Assembly: GCF_030691135.1 (NCBI RefSeq)
Contig: NZ_JAUYFA010000031.1
Location: 23,289-87,288, forward strand
Source: Phreatobacter sp.
Lineage (GTDB): Bacteria; Pseudomonadota; Alphaproteobacteria; Rhizobiales; Phreatobacteraceae
Direction of reading: 5' to 3'
Length of the DNA stretch: 64,000 nt
The translations under genes and the position numbers were made by a program. The notes beneath the pieces were generated by a model. The model was not told the origin of the DNA, did not search any database, and saw only the letters and a list, made by a program, of their open reading frames with translations. Positions within the stretch are counted from its first letter, which is position 1. Each line of letters starts with the position of its first letter. Below are positions 54,429-64,000 of this stretch, in pieces.

Positions 54429-56123
54429 ATGTCATTCAAGAATCTCTCTTTGACTTGGAAGGTGGTCAGCCTCCTCCTCCTCCTCGGGGTCGTGAGCCTT
54501 GGCGGGGCCTATTACGCGGTCAACAAAATCCTTTGGATCGATGACGCCTATTCGATTCTGCTCGATCGTCAGCAGACGGCAGCTTTGCGACTAGCCCGGG
54601 CGGGCCGTTTCATCGACCAATACAGCAGCGCGGTCTACCAGAATACGACGACAACGACCGATCAGGAAAACAAGGATGCGCTTGCCAGGCAGGCTGAGGC
54701 GCTGAGGTTTTTCAATGAGAACTTCGCCCAGGCCATAGCGCTTCTGCCCCAGGCCGCGGGTGACCTTGAGCCGATGCGATCGGCCATGCAGCGCGCCGTC
54801 AACGGTCCCTGCCAGGAGACGATCCGCCTTGCTCAGGGAACGACGGTGGAGGAAAACGCCGCTGCTGCGAAGCTGATGAACAGTGCCTGCAATCCCGCCC
54901 TCGACGCGATCAACGCGGAGATTGAGAAATTCAATGTGAGACTATCCACCCAGACCGAAAGGGACAGCGCCGCGCTGACCGTTACGTCGCACCAGACCTT
55001 CTGGGCAACGCTACTGTCGATCTTTGGCGCCATCGTCGCGGTCATCACGCTCGCTGTCTTCGCTGTGCGCTTCGGCGTCGTCGCCCCTATCCAGGCCGCC
55101 ATTGGCGTGATGGCCTCGCTTGGCAAAGGCGAGCTTCATGTGGACGTGCCGGGAGCGGAGCGTGGCGATGAGGTTGGCACCATAGCACAATCGCTCATGA
55201 CGTTGCGCGGCCAGTTGCAGGCAGCCGAGACAGCACGTCAGCAAGCCACCACAAAAGAGGCTCATGAGCGCGAACAGCTTGCTCGCCGTGAGAGATTGGC
55301 GGCCGACTTCGTTGGCCGCATGCAGAACCTCGCCACCGGCTTCGCCCGCTCGTCCGGCGAAGTGGCAGATGCCGCCAAGAACCTCTCTGCGACCGCCGAG
55401 GAAACGTCCCGGCAGTCGCAGGCCGTCGCGGCCGCCGCCGAGCAGGCAGCCGCCAACGTGCAGACCGTTGCCGCTGCGTCCGACGAGATGGCTGCCTCGG
55501 TCAGGGAGATCGGTGGTCAGGTCACGCAGTCGGCCAAGGTTGCCGATACCGCCTATTTGGAAGCGGAAACATCCAACACCCGCATCGCAGCACTGGCGAC
55601 TGCCGCATCGGCGATCGGTGCGGTGATCGACCTCATCAAGAACATTGCGTCGCAGACCAATCTCCTGGCCTTGAACGCCACCATTGAGGCGGCACGCGCT
55701 GGCGAGGCCGGCAGGGGCTTTGCTGTTGTCGCGGCGGAGGTCAAGCAACTGGCCGATCAAACCGCACGAGCGACCGACGAAATCTCCGCCAAGGTCGGCG
55801 AAATCCAGTCGGCCACCGGCGAATCGGTGAAGTCGATGGGCGAGATCGTCCGCGTTGTCGGCAGCATCAAGGAAACGGCTGCCGCCATTGCCAGCGCTGT
55901 CGAGGAGCAAGGTGCGGCGACCATGGAGATCGCGCGAAACTGCCAGCAGGCCGCGACCGGTACGCAGGAGGTGACTCAGAACATATCCGGTGTTGGTCAA
56001 GCTGCCGAGATGACGGGCACAGCCTCGACCCAACTCATGGCACTCTCCACCGGCCTGTCGAGCCAAGCTGTTGACCTGAGGACCACCGTCGAATCCTTTG
56101 TCAGGGACTTCGCGGCCGCTTGA
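54429..56123 (+). CDS. methyl-accepting chemotaxis protein
   Basis: A 564-residue transducer: N-terminal helix (about 13-35), a periplasmic four-helix bundle (about 36-195), a second helix (198-220), a HAMP domain, then the signalling domain with the hairpin tip [20 protein letters not shown] and [20 protein letters not shown]. Ligand unknown. ATG 54429 is preferred because GAGGGG (54415-54420) is 8 bases away; GTG at 54423 is too close. Codon use and GC look lower than in neighbours. It lies between a remnant and an intact copy of an aldo/keto reductase gene, with an AT-rich leader. Confidence 0.93.
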   Translation: MSFKNLSLTWKVVSLLLLLGVVSLGGAYYAVNKILWIDDAYSILLDRQQTAALRLARAGRFIDQYSSAVYQNTTTTTDQENKDALARQAEALRFFNENFAQAIALLPQAAGDLEPMRSAMQRAVNGPCQETIRLAQGTTVEENAAAAKLMNSACNPALDAINAEIEKFNVRLSTQTERDSAALTVTSHQTFWATLLSIFGAIVAVITLAVFAVRFGVVAPIQAAIGVMASLGKGELHVDVPGAERGDEVGTIAQSLMTLRGQLQAAETARQQATTKEAHEREQLARRERLAADFVGRMQNLATGFARSSGEVADAAKNLSATAEETSRQSQAVAAAAEQAAANVQTVAAASDEMAASVREIGGQVTQSAKVADTAYLEAETSNTRIAALATAASAIGAVIDLIKNIASQTNLLALNATIEAARAGEAGRGFAVVAAEVKQLADQTARATDEISAKVGEIQSATGESVKSMGEIVRVVGSIKETAAAIASAVEEQGAATMEIARNCQQAATGTQEVTQNISGVGQAAEMTGTASTQLMALSTGLSSQAVDLRTTVESFVRDFAAA

Positions 56124-56260
56124 GACCAGGACGAAAGGCCTTTCCACCTTACCGGGAACCGGCCCCGATGCCTTTGGCCGTCAGGGCCGGTTCAGTCAAA
56201 GGCGACGATCCTGGAGGCCATGGGTCCTGGAGCAGCCGGCTCGCGGGGTGAGGCGGCGGT

Positions 56261-57271
56261 TCACCCGGCCCGCGCCACCCTGCCCTCCAGCGGATAGGCG
56301 GGGTCCGTATAGCCCGGCGTCGAGGGATGCCCGGCGGGCACCAGCCGGTCCACCAGTGCCTCATCGGCCTTCGTGAACCCGTATCCCGGCGCGCCGAGAT
56401 AGTCCTCCAGCTGCGCCATGGTGCGCGGGCCGGCGATGGCCGCGGTGACGAGGGCGTTGTTCAGCACCCAGGCGGTGGCGAACTGCCCCGGCGTGATGCC
56501 GCGCTTCTCCGCGTGGACCTTCAGCTTCTGGGCGATGACGAGCGATTCCTTGCGCCATTCCGTCTGCAGCATGCGGGCGTCGGCGCGCCCGGCGCGCGAG
56601 CCCTCCGGCGGCGGCGCCTTGGGGTCGTACTTGCCGGAGAGGATGCCGCGGGCGAGCGGCGAATAGGGCACCACGCCGAGCCCGTAGAAGCCGCAGGCCG
56701 GCAGATGCTCGACCTCGGGCATGCGGTTCATGGCGTTGTAATAGGGCTGGCTGACGACGGGGCGGTCGATGCCCATGCGGTCGGCGAGGTTGCAGATCTC
56801 GGCGATGCGCCAGGAGCGGTGGTTGGAGACGCCGTAATGGCGGATCTTGCCCTGGCGGATGAGGTCGCCCAGCGCCCGCACCGTCTCCTCCAGCGGCGTC
56901 CCGTGGTCTTCCTTGTGCAGGTAGTAGATGTCGATGACGTCGGTGCCGAGCCGCTTCAGCGAGGCCTCCACCGCGCGCATCATGTAGAGGCGCGACAGGC
57001 CGCGATCGTTGGGCCCCGGCCCGGTGGGATTGGCGAGCTTGGTCGCCAGCACCCAGTGCGAACGGTCGGCCTTGATGGCGCGGCCGGTGATCTCCTCCGA
57101 ACGGCCCTCGGTATAGACATCCGCCGTGTCGATGAAATTGACCCCGGCCTCCTTGGCCCTCGCGATGATGCGGGCCGAGTCCTTCTCGTCCGTCGGCCCG
57201 CCGAACATCATCGTGCCGAGGCAGACCGGCGAGACCTTGAGGCCGGAGCGGCCGAGATTGCGGGGCGTCAT
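56261..57271 (-). CDS. aldo/keto reductase
   Basis: A 336-residue (beta/alpha)8 oxidoreductase with the full catalytic set: Asp48 and Tyr53 in FIDTADVY, Lys78 in LATKLANP and His119 in DIYYLHKED. NADPH-dependent reduction of aldehydes or ketones is expected; substrate unknown. ATG 57271 (MTPRNLGRSGLKVSPVCLGT) has AGGAAA upstream; an in-frame 57301 start adds ten residues. A decayed copy of its 3' end lies 2.2 kb away on the other side of the chemoreceptor. Confidence 0.9.
   Translation of the reverse strand: MTPRNLGRSGLKVSPVCLGTMMFGGPTDEKDSARIIARAKEAGVNFIDTADVYTEGRSEEITGRAIKADRSHWVLATKLANPTGPGPNDRGLSRLYMMRAVEASLKRLGTDVIDIYYLHKEDHGTPLEETVRALGDLIRQGKIRHYGVSNHRSWRIAEICNLADRMGIDRPVVSQPYYNAMNRMPEVEHLPACGFYGLGVVPYSPLARGILSGKYDPKAPPPEGSRAGRADARMLQTEWRKESLVIAQKLKVHAEKRGITPGQFATAWVLNNALVTAAIAGPRTMAQLEDYLGAPGYGFTKADEALVDRLVPAGHPSTPGYTDPAYPLEGRVARAG
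56285..56366. repeat. imperfect direct repeat, right copy (82 bp)
   Basis: This is the part of the intact aldo/keto reductase gene that matches 53980-54061; see the left copy. Confidence 0.75.
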
Positions 57272-57382
57272 GGGGCGTTTCCTGTTCTGGGGCTTTGGCA
57301 CAGTAGGCCGTCACCACAGGCAAAAGAAAACCACCGCCCCTGCATGCGAGGCCCCGCGAAACGACGCGGGACCCGGCGGTCC

Positions 57383-60376
57383 TCACGCCGCCTGGGCCAG
57401 CGCCGCCTTGAGGAGTTTCGTCGCCTGGTCGGCGGTCATCGGCTCGCCGAAGGCGTAGCCCTGCGCATAGTCGCAGCCGAGCTGGAACAGCTCCACGGCG
57501 TCGGCGTCGCTCTCGGCGCCCTCCGCCACGACTTCCATGCCGAGATCCTGACCGAGCGCGATGATGGTGCGCAGGATCACCGGCCTGATGCCGCGCTGGT
57601 CGGCGCGCACGAAGCTCTTGTCGATCTTGATCGTGTCGAAGGGAAAGCGCTGCAGATAGGCGAGCGAGGAATAGCCGGTGCCGAAATCGTCGAGCGAAAG
57701 GCCGGCGCCGAGCTCGCGGATCCGGTGCAGCATCTGCGCCGCATATTCCGGGTTCTCCATGACCAGGCTCTCGGTCAGTTCGAGCTTCAGCGAGCCGCGC
57801 GCGACGGTGGAACGGGCGAGCACGCCCTTGATATCCTGCAGGAGGTCGTGGCGCAGCAACTGCCGGCTCGACACGTTGACGGCGGTGAACAGCGGCGGTT
57901 CCAGCGGCATGAGCTGCTGCCAGTTGGCGAGCTGGCGCGCCGCCCGGTCCATGACGAAGAGCCCGAGCTCGACGATGAGACCGGTCTCCTCGGCGATGGC
58001 GATGAAATCGGCGGGCGGCAGGCGGCCGAGGCGCGGATGGTCCCAGCGCACCAGCGCCTCGAAGCCGGCGAGCGTGCGGTCGGCGAGGCGGACCACCGGC
58101 TGGTAGACGATGGCGATCTCGCCGCGCTCCAGCGCCCGCCTCAGGTCGCTCTCCAGCGCCAGGCGGTCGCTCTTGTGCGCGCGCAGGGCCGGCTTGAAAA
58201 CCTCGATGCGGTCACCGCCGAGGCGCTTGGCGTGATAGGCGGCGAGTTCGGCATCCTTCAGGAGGTCGTCGCGCTTCCTCTGCGTGCCGTCGGCAAGCGC
58301 GATGCCGATCGAACCGGTGAGGAAGATCTCGCGCTCGCTGAAGGCGATCGGCGCGCGCAGCGCCTTGCGGATGGTCTCGGCGAAGCCGGTGATGCGCTCG
58401 GGCGTGCGCTCCGACACGAGAATGATGCCGAACTGGTCGCCGTTGAGCCGCGCCAGCGTGTCCTGCGGCTTGAGCAGGCGGGACAGGCGCCGCGACACGG
58501 TGAGGAGAATCGAATCGCCGACCGAGATCCCGACGGAATCGTTCACCTGCTTGAACCGGTCGATGTCGAGGACGAGCACGGTCGGGCGGCGCGGATCGTC
58601 ACCGTGGCCGCTCATCAGCGCGGCATCGAGCCGGTCGAGGAAGAGTTCGCGGTTCGGCAGGCCGGTCAGGTTGTCATGGACGGCGTCGTGCAACAGCCGC
58701 TCTTCCGCCGCCTTGAACTCGGTGATGTCGGCGAGCGTGCCGACGAGGCGCACCACCTCGCCGTCCGAGCCGACCACCGGGCGGGCGCGGAGCATGATCC
58801 AGACGAAGTGGCCGTCGGCAGAACGCAGGCGGAACTCCTCCACCAGCCGGCCGCGGCGATGCTCCACCACCGTGTCGAGGGTCGAGCGGATGCGGTCGCG
58901 GTCGGCGGGATGCAGCGCCTCGACGAATTTGGTGGCGACGCCCTCCAGCGACCCGCGCTTCAGGCCGAGCTGCGTCTCCAGTTCCGGCCCGACCCAGATG
59001 CGGTTCGTGCCCACGTCCCAGTCGAAGATGATGTCGCCGGCTCCGGTGAGCGCCAGCGCCTTGCGCTCGGTGTCGGAGACGAGGCCGCGCGGCACGCCGG
59101 CGCCGGAAAAGGCGTGCTGCATCACGGTGAAGCCGATCAACATCACGAGCAGGACCAGCGCGCCGAGGAGGGCGGGTGCGGCGATCTCGTTGTTGAGACG
59201 GCCGGAGACCATCAGCAGCGCCGCCCCCGCCCAGACCATGAACAGGGCCCAGGTCGGCAGCAGGTTGATGGCGCGGTCGTAGCGCAGGAAGGACAGGTAG
59301 ACGAGGATGATCGTGCCGAGGATCGTCACCGCCCCGATGCCGAGCCGGGCAATGCCGGCGGCGATCGGCGGGTCGAACCAGGCGACCGTCACCATGCCGC
59401 CGGCGAAGGCGAGCCACGCCGCCATCAACACCGTGTACCGCACATGCCAGCGGTTGAGGTCGAGATAGGCGAAGAGGAAGATCATCAGCGTCGCGGAGAG
59501 GATCGCTTCTGCCACCGCGCGCCAGAAGGCGACCGACGCCGGCCCCAGTTCCATCACCCGTGTCCAGAAGCCGAAATCGAGCGCCAGCGTGCCGAGCACG
59601 GCCCAGGCGAGGAGGGCCGCGGCCGGAAACATCAGCGAGCCCTTGACGACGAAGAGGATGGTCAGGAACAGCGCCAGCAGGCCGGAAATCCCGAGAATGA
59701 TGCCGCGATAGAGCGTGAAGGAGTTCTCGCGCTCCTTGAAGGCGTCCGGCTGCCACAGCGTGATCTGCGGAATGCGCGAATCGTGCAGCTCGGCGACGAA
59801 GGTCACCGTCGTTCCCGGATCGAGGGTGATGAGGAAGACGTCCTGGTCGACCGCCGTCTGGCGCTCGGGGCGGAAGCCCTGGCTCGGCGTCAGCGACACC
59901 AGCCGCTGGGCGCCGAGATCGGGCCGCAGCAGCCCGGACCGGATCAGCCGGTAATGCGGCACGACGATCAGCCGGTCGACCTGCTCGTCGGTGGCGTTGG
60001 CGAGGGTGAACACGGCCCAGACCGCGCTCGAATCGGTGCGCGTCTGGCGCACCTCCATGCGGCGGACGATGCCGTCACTGCCCGGTGCCGTAGGCACCGA
60101 AACGCGGTCACCCTCGCCCGGCACGAAGGTCACCGCCCGGCCGAGATTGATGGCCGGCGATCCCGACGTGACGGCCACGGGGTCGCCGGCGAACGCCTGG
60201 CCGGCGGCGAACGGCAGGCCGCAGGCGAAGGCCAGCGCGACCATGAGGGCGCGGAAAAGGACGATAGTTTTTCTCACGAGCGACGGTCGGGGCTTTGTCG
60301 TGACCACTGGATCTGCAACAGGCGTCACGCCATGAGCCCCGCTTGTGGCGCCATTGCGGCGCTCGTTCACATGCAT
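57383..60376 (-). CDS. 7TMR-DISM / PAS / degenerate GGDEF / EAL c-di-GMP phosphodiesterase
   Basis: A 997-residue protein: N-terminal helix (about 33-63), a periplasmic DISMED-like domain (64-235), seven helices (237-440), a PAS domain (about 455-560), a GGDEF domain whose active site reads NGDQF, so it is probably not catalytic, and an EAL domain with [30 protein letters not shown] and EGAES, all needed for c-di-GMP hydrolysis. Start ATG 60376 follows GAGGAA. It likely lowers c-di-GMP in response to a periplasmic cue. Confidence 0.92.
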   Translation of the reverse strand: MHVNERRNGATSGAHGVTPVADPVVTTKPRPSLVRKTIVLFRALMVALAFACGLPFAAGQAFAGDPVAVTSGSPAINLGRAVTFVPGEGDRVSVPTAPGSDGIVRRMEVRQTRTDSSAVWAVFTLANATDEQVDRLIVVPHYRLIRSGLLRPDLGAQRLVSLTPSQGFRPERQTAVDQDVFLITLDPGTTVTFVAELHDSRIPQITLWQPDAFKERENSFTLYRGIILGISGLLALFLTILFVVKGSLMFPAAALLAWAVLGTLALDFGFWTRVMELGPASVAFWRAVAEAILSATLMIFLFAYLDLNRWHVRYTVLMAAWLAFAGGMVTVAWFDPPIAAGIARLGIGAVTILGTIILVYLSFLRYDRAINLLPTWALFMVWAGAALLMVSGRLNNEIAAPALLGALVLLVMLIGFTVMQHAFSGAGVPRGLVSDTERKALALTGAGDIIFDWDVGTNRIWVGPELETQLGLKRGSLEGVATKFVEALHPADRDRIRSTLDTVVEHRRGRLVEEFRLRSADGHFVWIMLRARPVVGSDGEVVRLVGTLADITEFKAAEERLLHDAVHDNLTGLPNRELFLDRLDAALMSGHGDDPRRPTVLVLDIDRFKQVNDSVGISVGDSILLTVSRRLSRLLKPQDTLARLNGDQFGIILVSERTPERITGFAETIRKALRAPIAFSEREIFLTGSIGIALADGTQRKRDDLLKDAELAAYHAKRLGGDRIEVFKPALRAHKSDRLALESDLRRALERGEIAIVYQPVVRLADRTLAGFEALVRWDHPRLGRLPPADFIAIAEETGLIVELGLFVMDRAARQLANWQQLMPLEPPLFTAVNVSSRQLLRHDLLQDIKGVLARSTVARGSLKLELTESLVMENPEYAAQMLHRIRELGAGLSLDDFGTGYSSLAYLQRFPFDTIKIDKSFVRADQRGIRPVILRTIIALGQDLGMEVVAEGAESDADAVELFQLGCDYAQGYAFGEPMTADQATKLLKAALAQAA

Positions 60377-60484
60377 GTTCCTCTGACTTAGCCGGGTGAC
60401 GCGGCGCGGAGCAAGGGTAGCGCGACGGTTTTCACCCGCGGTCCCGTGATTTCGCCGCTCGTGGCCCATACCGTCCGCCGAAAC

Positions 60485-60511
60485 GAAAAAGGCGGGCACG
60501 CGGCCCGCCTT
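60485..60511 (-). terminator. intrinsic terminator of ftsH
   Basis: GGCGGGC (60491-60497) pairs with GCCCGCC (60503-60509). On the minus strand the stem is followed by TTTTTCG. It lies 20 bp after the ftsH stop. Confidence 0.8.
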
Positions 60512-60531
60512 CCCCTGAAGCTGATCGCGGC

Positions 60532-62451
<1,920 letters not shown>

Positions 62452-62641
62452 CGCGTGTCCATCCCTAGGGTATCGCCGCGCGCGAGGCGCCGAATGGCGC
62501 GCAAGCCATGCTCATGCTCATGTGTCGTGCGGCATAACCCTTACCGACCCAATGTAGGAGCGCGAGGGGGTCTTGCCAAGGAGGAGGCGACGTAACGACG
62601 CGAAGCTGTCGGCGCCATGGCCCCTTGCGGTCAGCCAATCC

Positions 62642-63685
62642 CTAGATTGTCCTACGGGGCGACTGGCGCGCCGGCTCCCGTGCCACAATGACGCGCCCTC
62701 CGGCAGTGACGGTCACCAGGGCGCCCTGGAGCGTCTGGCGCAGCGCCCCCCCCTCGGCGATCGCCATCAGCACCGCCCCGGTCAGCGCCTCGAGCGCCTC
62801 CAGCCGCTCGCGCGCCCCCTCCGGGACGACCTCCCGCAGCACCGCCGCCAGCAGTTGCTGGACGTCGACGAAAGGCTTGTCGAGCCAGCCCGAGCCGTCG
62901 AAGACGACCGTTTCCGGCACGACGCTGCGCTGGCGCGAGGCCGCATCCAGCACCGCGGCATGCTGGGCGAGCGCCGCCTCGATCATCCTCATCCGCCCGG
63001 CGAAGATCGCCAGGCGCTCGGAATCGAGGCCCTCCGCGACCAGGTGCGGCATCATCTGCCGGATTCGCACCCGGGTGAAGCGGTCGTCGCGGTTGGACGG
63101 ATCATCGACGGGCGTGAGGCCGGCAGCCCGGGCGGTCGCGGCGAGCCGCGCCTTCGGAACCCACAGTAAGGGACGCAGGAGCGTGATCCCGTCATGGGCG
63201 CTGGCCGCCGCCATGCCCTTCAGCCCCAGGGGGCCCGATCCCCGGGTGAGCCGCATCATCACGGTCTCGGCCTGGTCCTCGCGGTGATGGGCCACCACGA
63301 CGGCACTGGCGCCGATGTCCCGGGCATGGGAGCCGAGCAGCCGGTAGCGGGCGTCCCGCGCCGCCTCCTGCAGCCCGGTCGCCGGCTTGTCGCCGTCCCA
63401 GCGCAGCGTCGTCGCGGGCAGGCCGAAGCCCTCGGCGGCACGGACGACGCCGGCGGCTTCGGCTGCGGTTTCCGGCCGCAACCCGTGATCGACACAGGCC
63501 ACCGTCAGAGCAGGCACCGCTCCGGTGAGGTCGCGCCAGCGCGCGAAGGCGGCGAGCATCCCCATCGAATCGGGTCCACCGGATACGGCGAGGAGCAGGG
63601 CGGTCTGCGTGGAAAGGGAGTGGAAAAGGTCGCGGATCTCGTCGTCTTCGAGGGGCGCTGCCGCCTCGGCCTCAGCAGCTGGCAC
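62642..63685 (-). CDS. tilS: tRNA(Ile)-lysidine synthase
   Basis: A 347-residue PP-loop ATPase with SGGPDS (35-40), the ATP-binding P-loop of the N-type family. TilS converts C34 of tRNA-Ile(CAU) to lysidine. It is short but has the ATP core and part of the C-terminal domain. GTG at 63685 overlaps the cpoB gene by 14 bases. Order cpoB-tilS-ftsH is standard for the order. Confidence 0.92.
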   Translation of the reverse strand: MPAAEAEAAAPLEDDEIRDLFHSLSTQTALLLAVSGGPDSMGMLAAFARWRDLTGAVPALTVACVDHGLRPETAAEAAGVVRAAEGFGLPATTLRWDGDKPATGLQEAARDARYRLLGSHARDIGASAVVVAHHREDQAETVMMRLTRGSGPLGLKGMAAASAHDGITLLRPLLWVPKARLAATARAAGLTPVDDPSNRDDRFTRVRIRQMMPHLVAEGLDSERLAIFAGRMRMIEAALAQHAAVLDAASRQRSVVPETVVFDGSGWLDKPFVDVQQLLAAVLREVVPEGARERLEALEALTGAVLMAIAEGGALRQTLQGALVTVTAGGRVIVAREPARQSPRRTI

Positions 63686-64000
63686 GGCGCTGCTCGTTCA
63701 CGACGGCGGTCTTAGTGGACGCGTTGGCGTTCGGAAACTTGCGGTTGAACTCGGCATAGGCCGCACAGGCGGCCTCGCGCTCGCCGAGCGCATTCAGGGA
63801 CTGGCCGAGGCGAAGGAGGCTCGACGGTGCGCGGGCGGCGCGCGGAAAATCGGTCGACACCTTGAGGAACTGCTCGGCCGCTTCGCGATACTGGCGGCGC
63901 TGGTACATCGCCTCGCCCAGCTGATGGGTGGCGTCCCCCACGAGGCGGTCGCGCGGATGCTTCTGCAGGAAGCCGCGGAAAGCGATCTCGGCCTGCTCGT
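63672..64000 (-). CDS. cpoB: CpoB/YbgF Tol-Pal system protein (N-terminal part outside window)
   Basis: The 3' end of a gene entering from the right edge: about 109 codons are visible. The sequence has tetratricopeptide-like repeats (EAMYQRRQYREAAEQFLKVS and LLRLGQSLNALGEREAACAA), the last part of CpoB/YbgF, which coordinates outer membrane constriction with peptidoglycan synthesis. It overlaps the tilS start by 14 bp. Pal and the other tol genes would lie further right, beyond the window. Confidence 0.85.
   Translation of the reverse strand, partial: EQAEIAFRGFLQKHPRDRLVGDATHQLGEAMYQRRQYREAAEQFLKVSTDFPRAARAPSSLLRLGQSLNALGEREAACAAYAEFNRKFPNANASTKTAVVNEQRRASC

Noticed and set aside
56327..60391. 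1354-residue open frame antisense to the reductase and EAL genes
   Set aside because: Same reason: antisense to two clear enzymes, no domain, His/Arg/Asp-rich composition.

Overview
The window is GC-rich chromosomal DNA from an alphaproteobacterium, almost certainly of the order Hyphomicrobiales (Rhizobiales). The strongest evidence is a locus for lipid A very-long-chain fatty acid synthesis (acpXL, fabZXL, fabF2XL, fabF1XL, an Adh2XL-type dehydrogenase and lpxXL). Supporting evidence is a cobalamin-dependent methionine synthase split into two genes and controlled by an ArsR-methyltransferase fusion, an alphaproteobacterial LexA box (GTTC-N7-GTTC), CtrA-type boxes (TTAA-N7-TTAA), and a cpoB-tilS-ftsH block. 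I see no phage, insertion sequence, CRISPR array, rRNA or tRNA. Genus is not decided.

Layout. 1-6967: heptose/LPS precursor genes (APH-like kinase, methyltransferase, GmhB-like phosphatase, sugar-1-phosphate nucleotidyltransferase, fused cytidylyltransferase/PfkB kinase), interrupted by a leftward three-gene membrane module (2117-4592) of a MotB-like, a MotA/ZorA/TolQ-like and a pseudopilin-like protein. 7385-13851: O-antigen or exopolysaccharide genes (DegT aminotransferase, WecA/WbpL-type glycosyl-1-phosphate transferase, NAD-dependent epimerase, ManC/CpsB, O-antigen ligase). 13868-20264: very-long-chain acyl lipid A locus, split into two divergent arms. Thus roughly the first 20 kb concern the outer leaflet of the outer membrane.

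20429-21502 is a lone TadG-like protein. 21641-32467 looks like a catabolic and uptake operon: FAD oxidoreductase, amidase, two tandem peptide/opine-type binding proteins (one Sec-like, one Tat-like signal), two permeases, two ATPases and an Asp/Glu/hydantoin racemase. 32521-38162 holds small membrane or signalling genes (PilZ, DUF2798, TetR, DUF2865) and the Kup potassium transporter. 38259-44082 is a leftward methionine-cycle operon (regulator, metF, homocysteine methyltransferase, metH remainder) headed by a perfect 16-bp palindrome. Divergent from it is a radical SAM gene with a LexA box.

45915-47835 holds two paralogous outer-membrane beta-barrel genes, each with a near-identical CtrA-type box 75-79 bp upstream of the start. 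47984-49754 has glmM and a DUF3297 gene. 50135-51950 has two paralogous Tat-signal peptides with a conserved C-terminal Cys motif, flanking a PAP2 phosphatase. 52090-60376 holds c-di-GMP enzymes, a chemoreceptor lying between an aldo/keto reductase gene and a decayed copy of its 3' end, and an EAL phosphodiesterase. 60532-64000 is ftsH, tilS and the 3' part of cpoB.

Most likely undescribed item: the three-gene MotA/MotB-like plus pseudopilin-like module at 2117-4592. Next are the Tat-exported CF[VI]NR-x-G-xx-VCR peptide pair and the CtrA-boxed porin-like pair. All motif and length statements come from reading the sequence; no database search was run.
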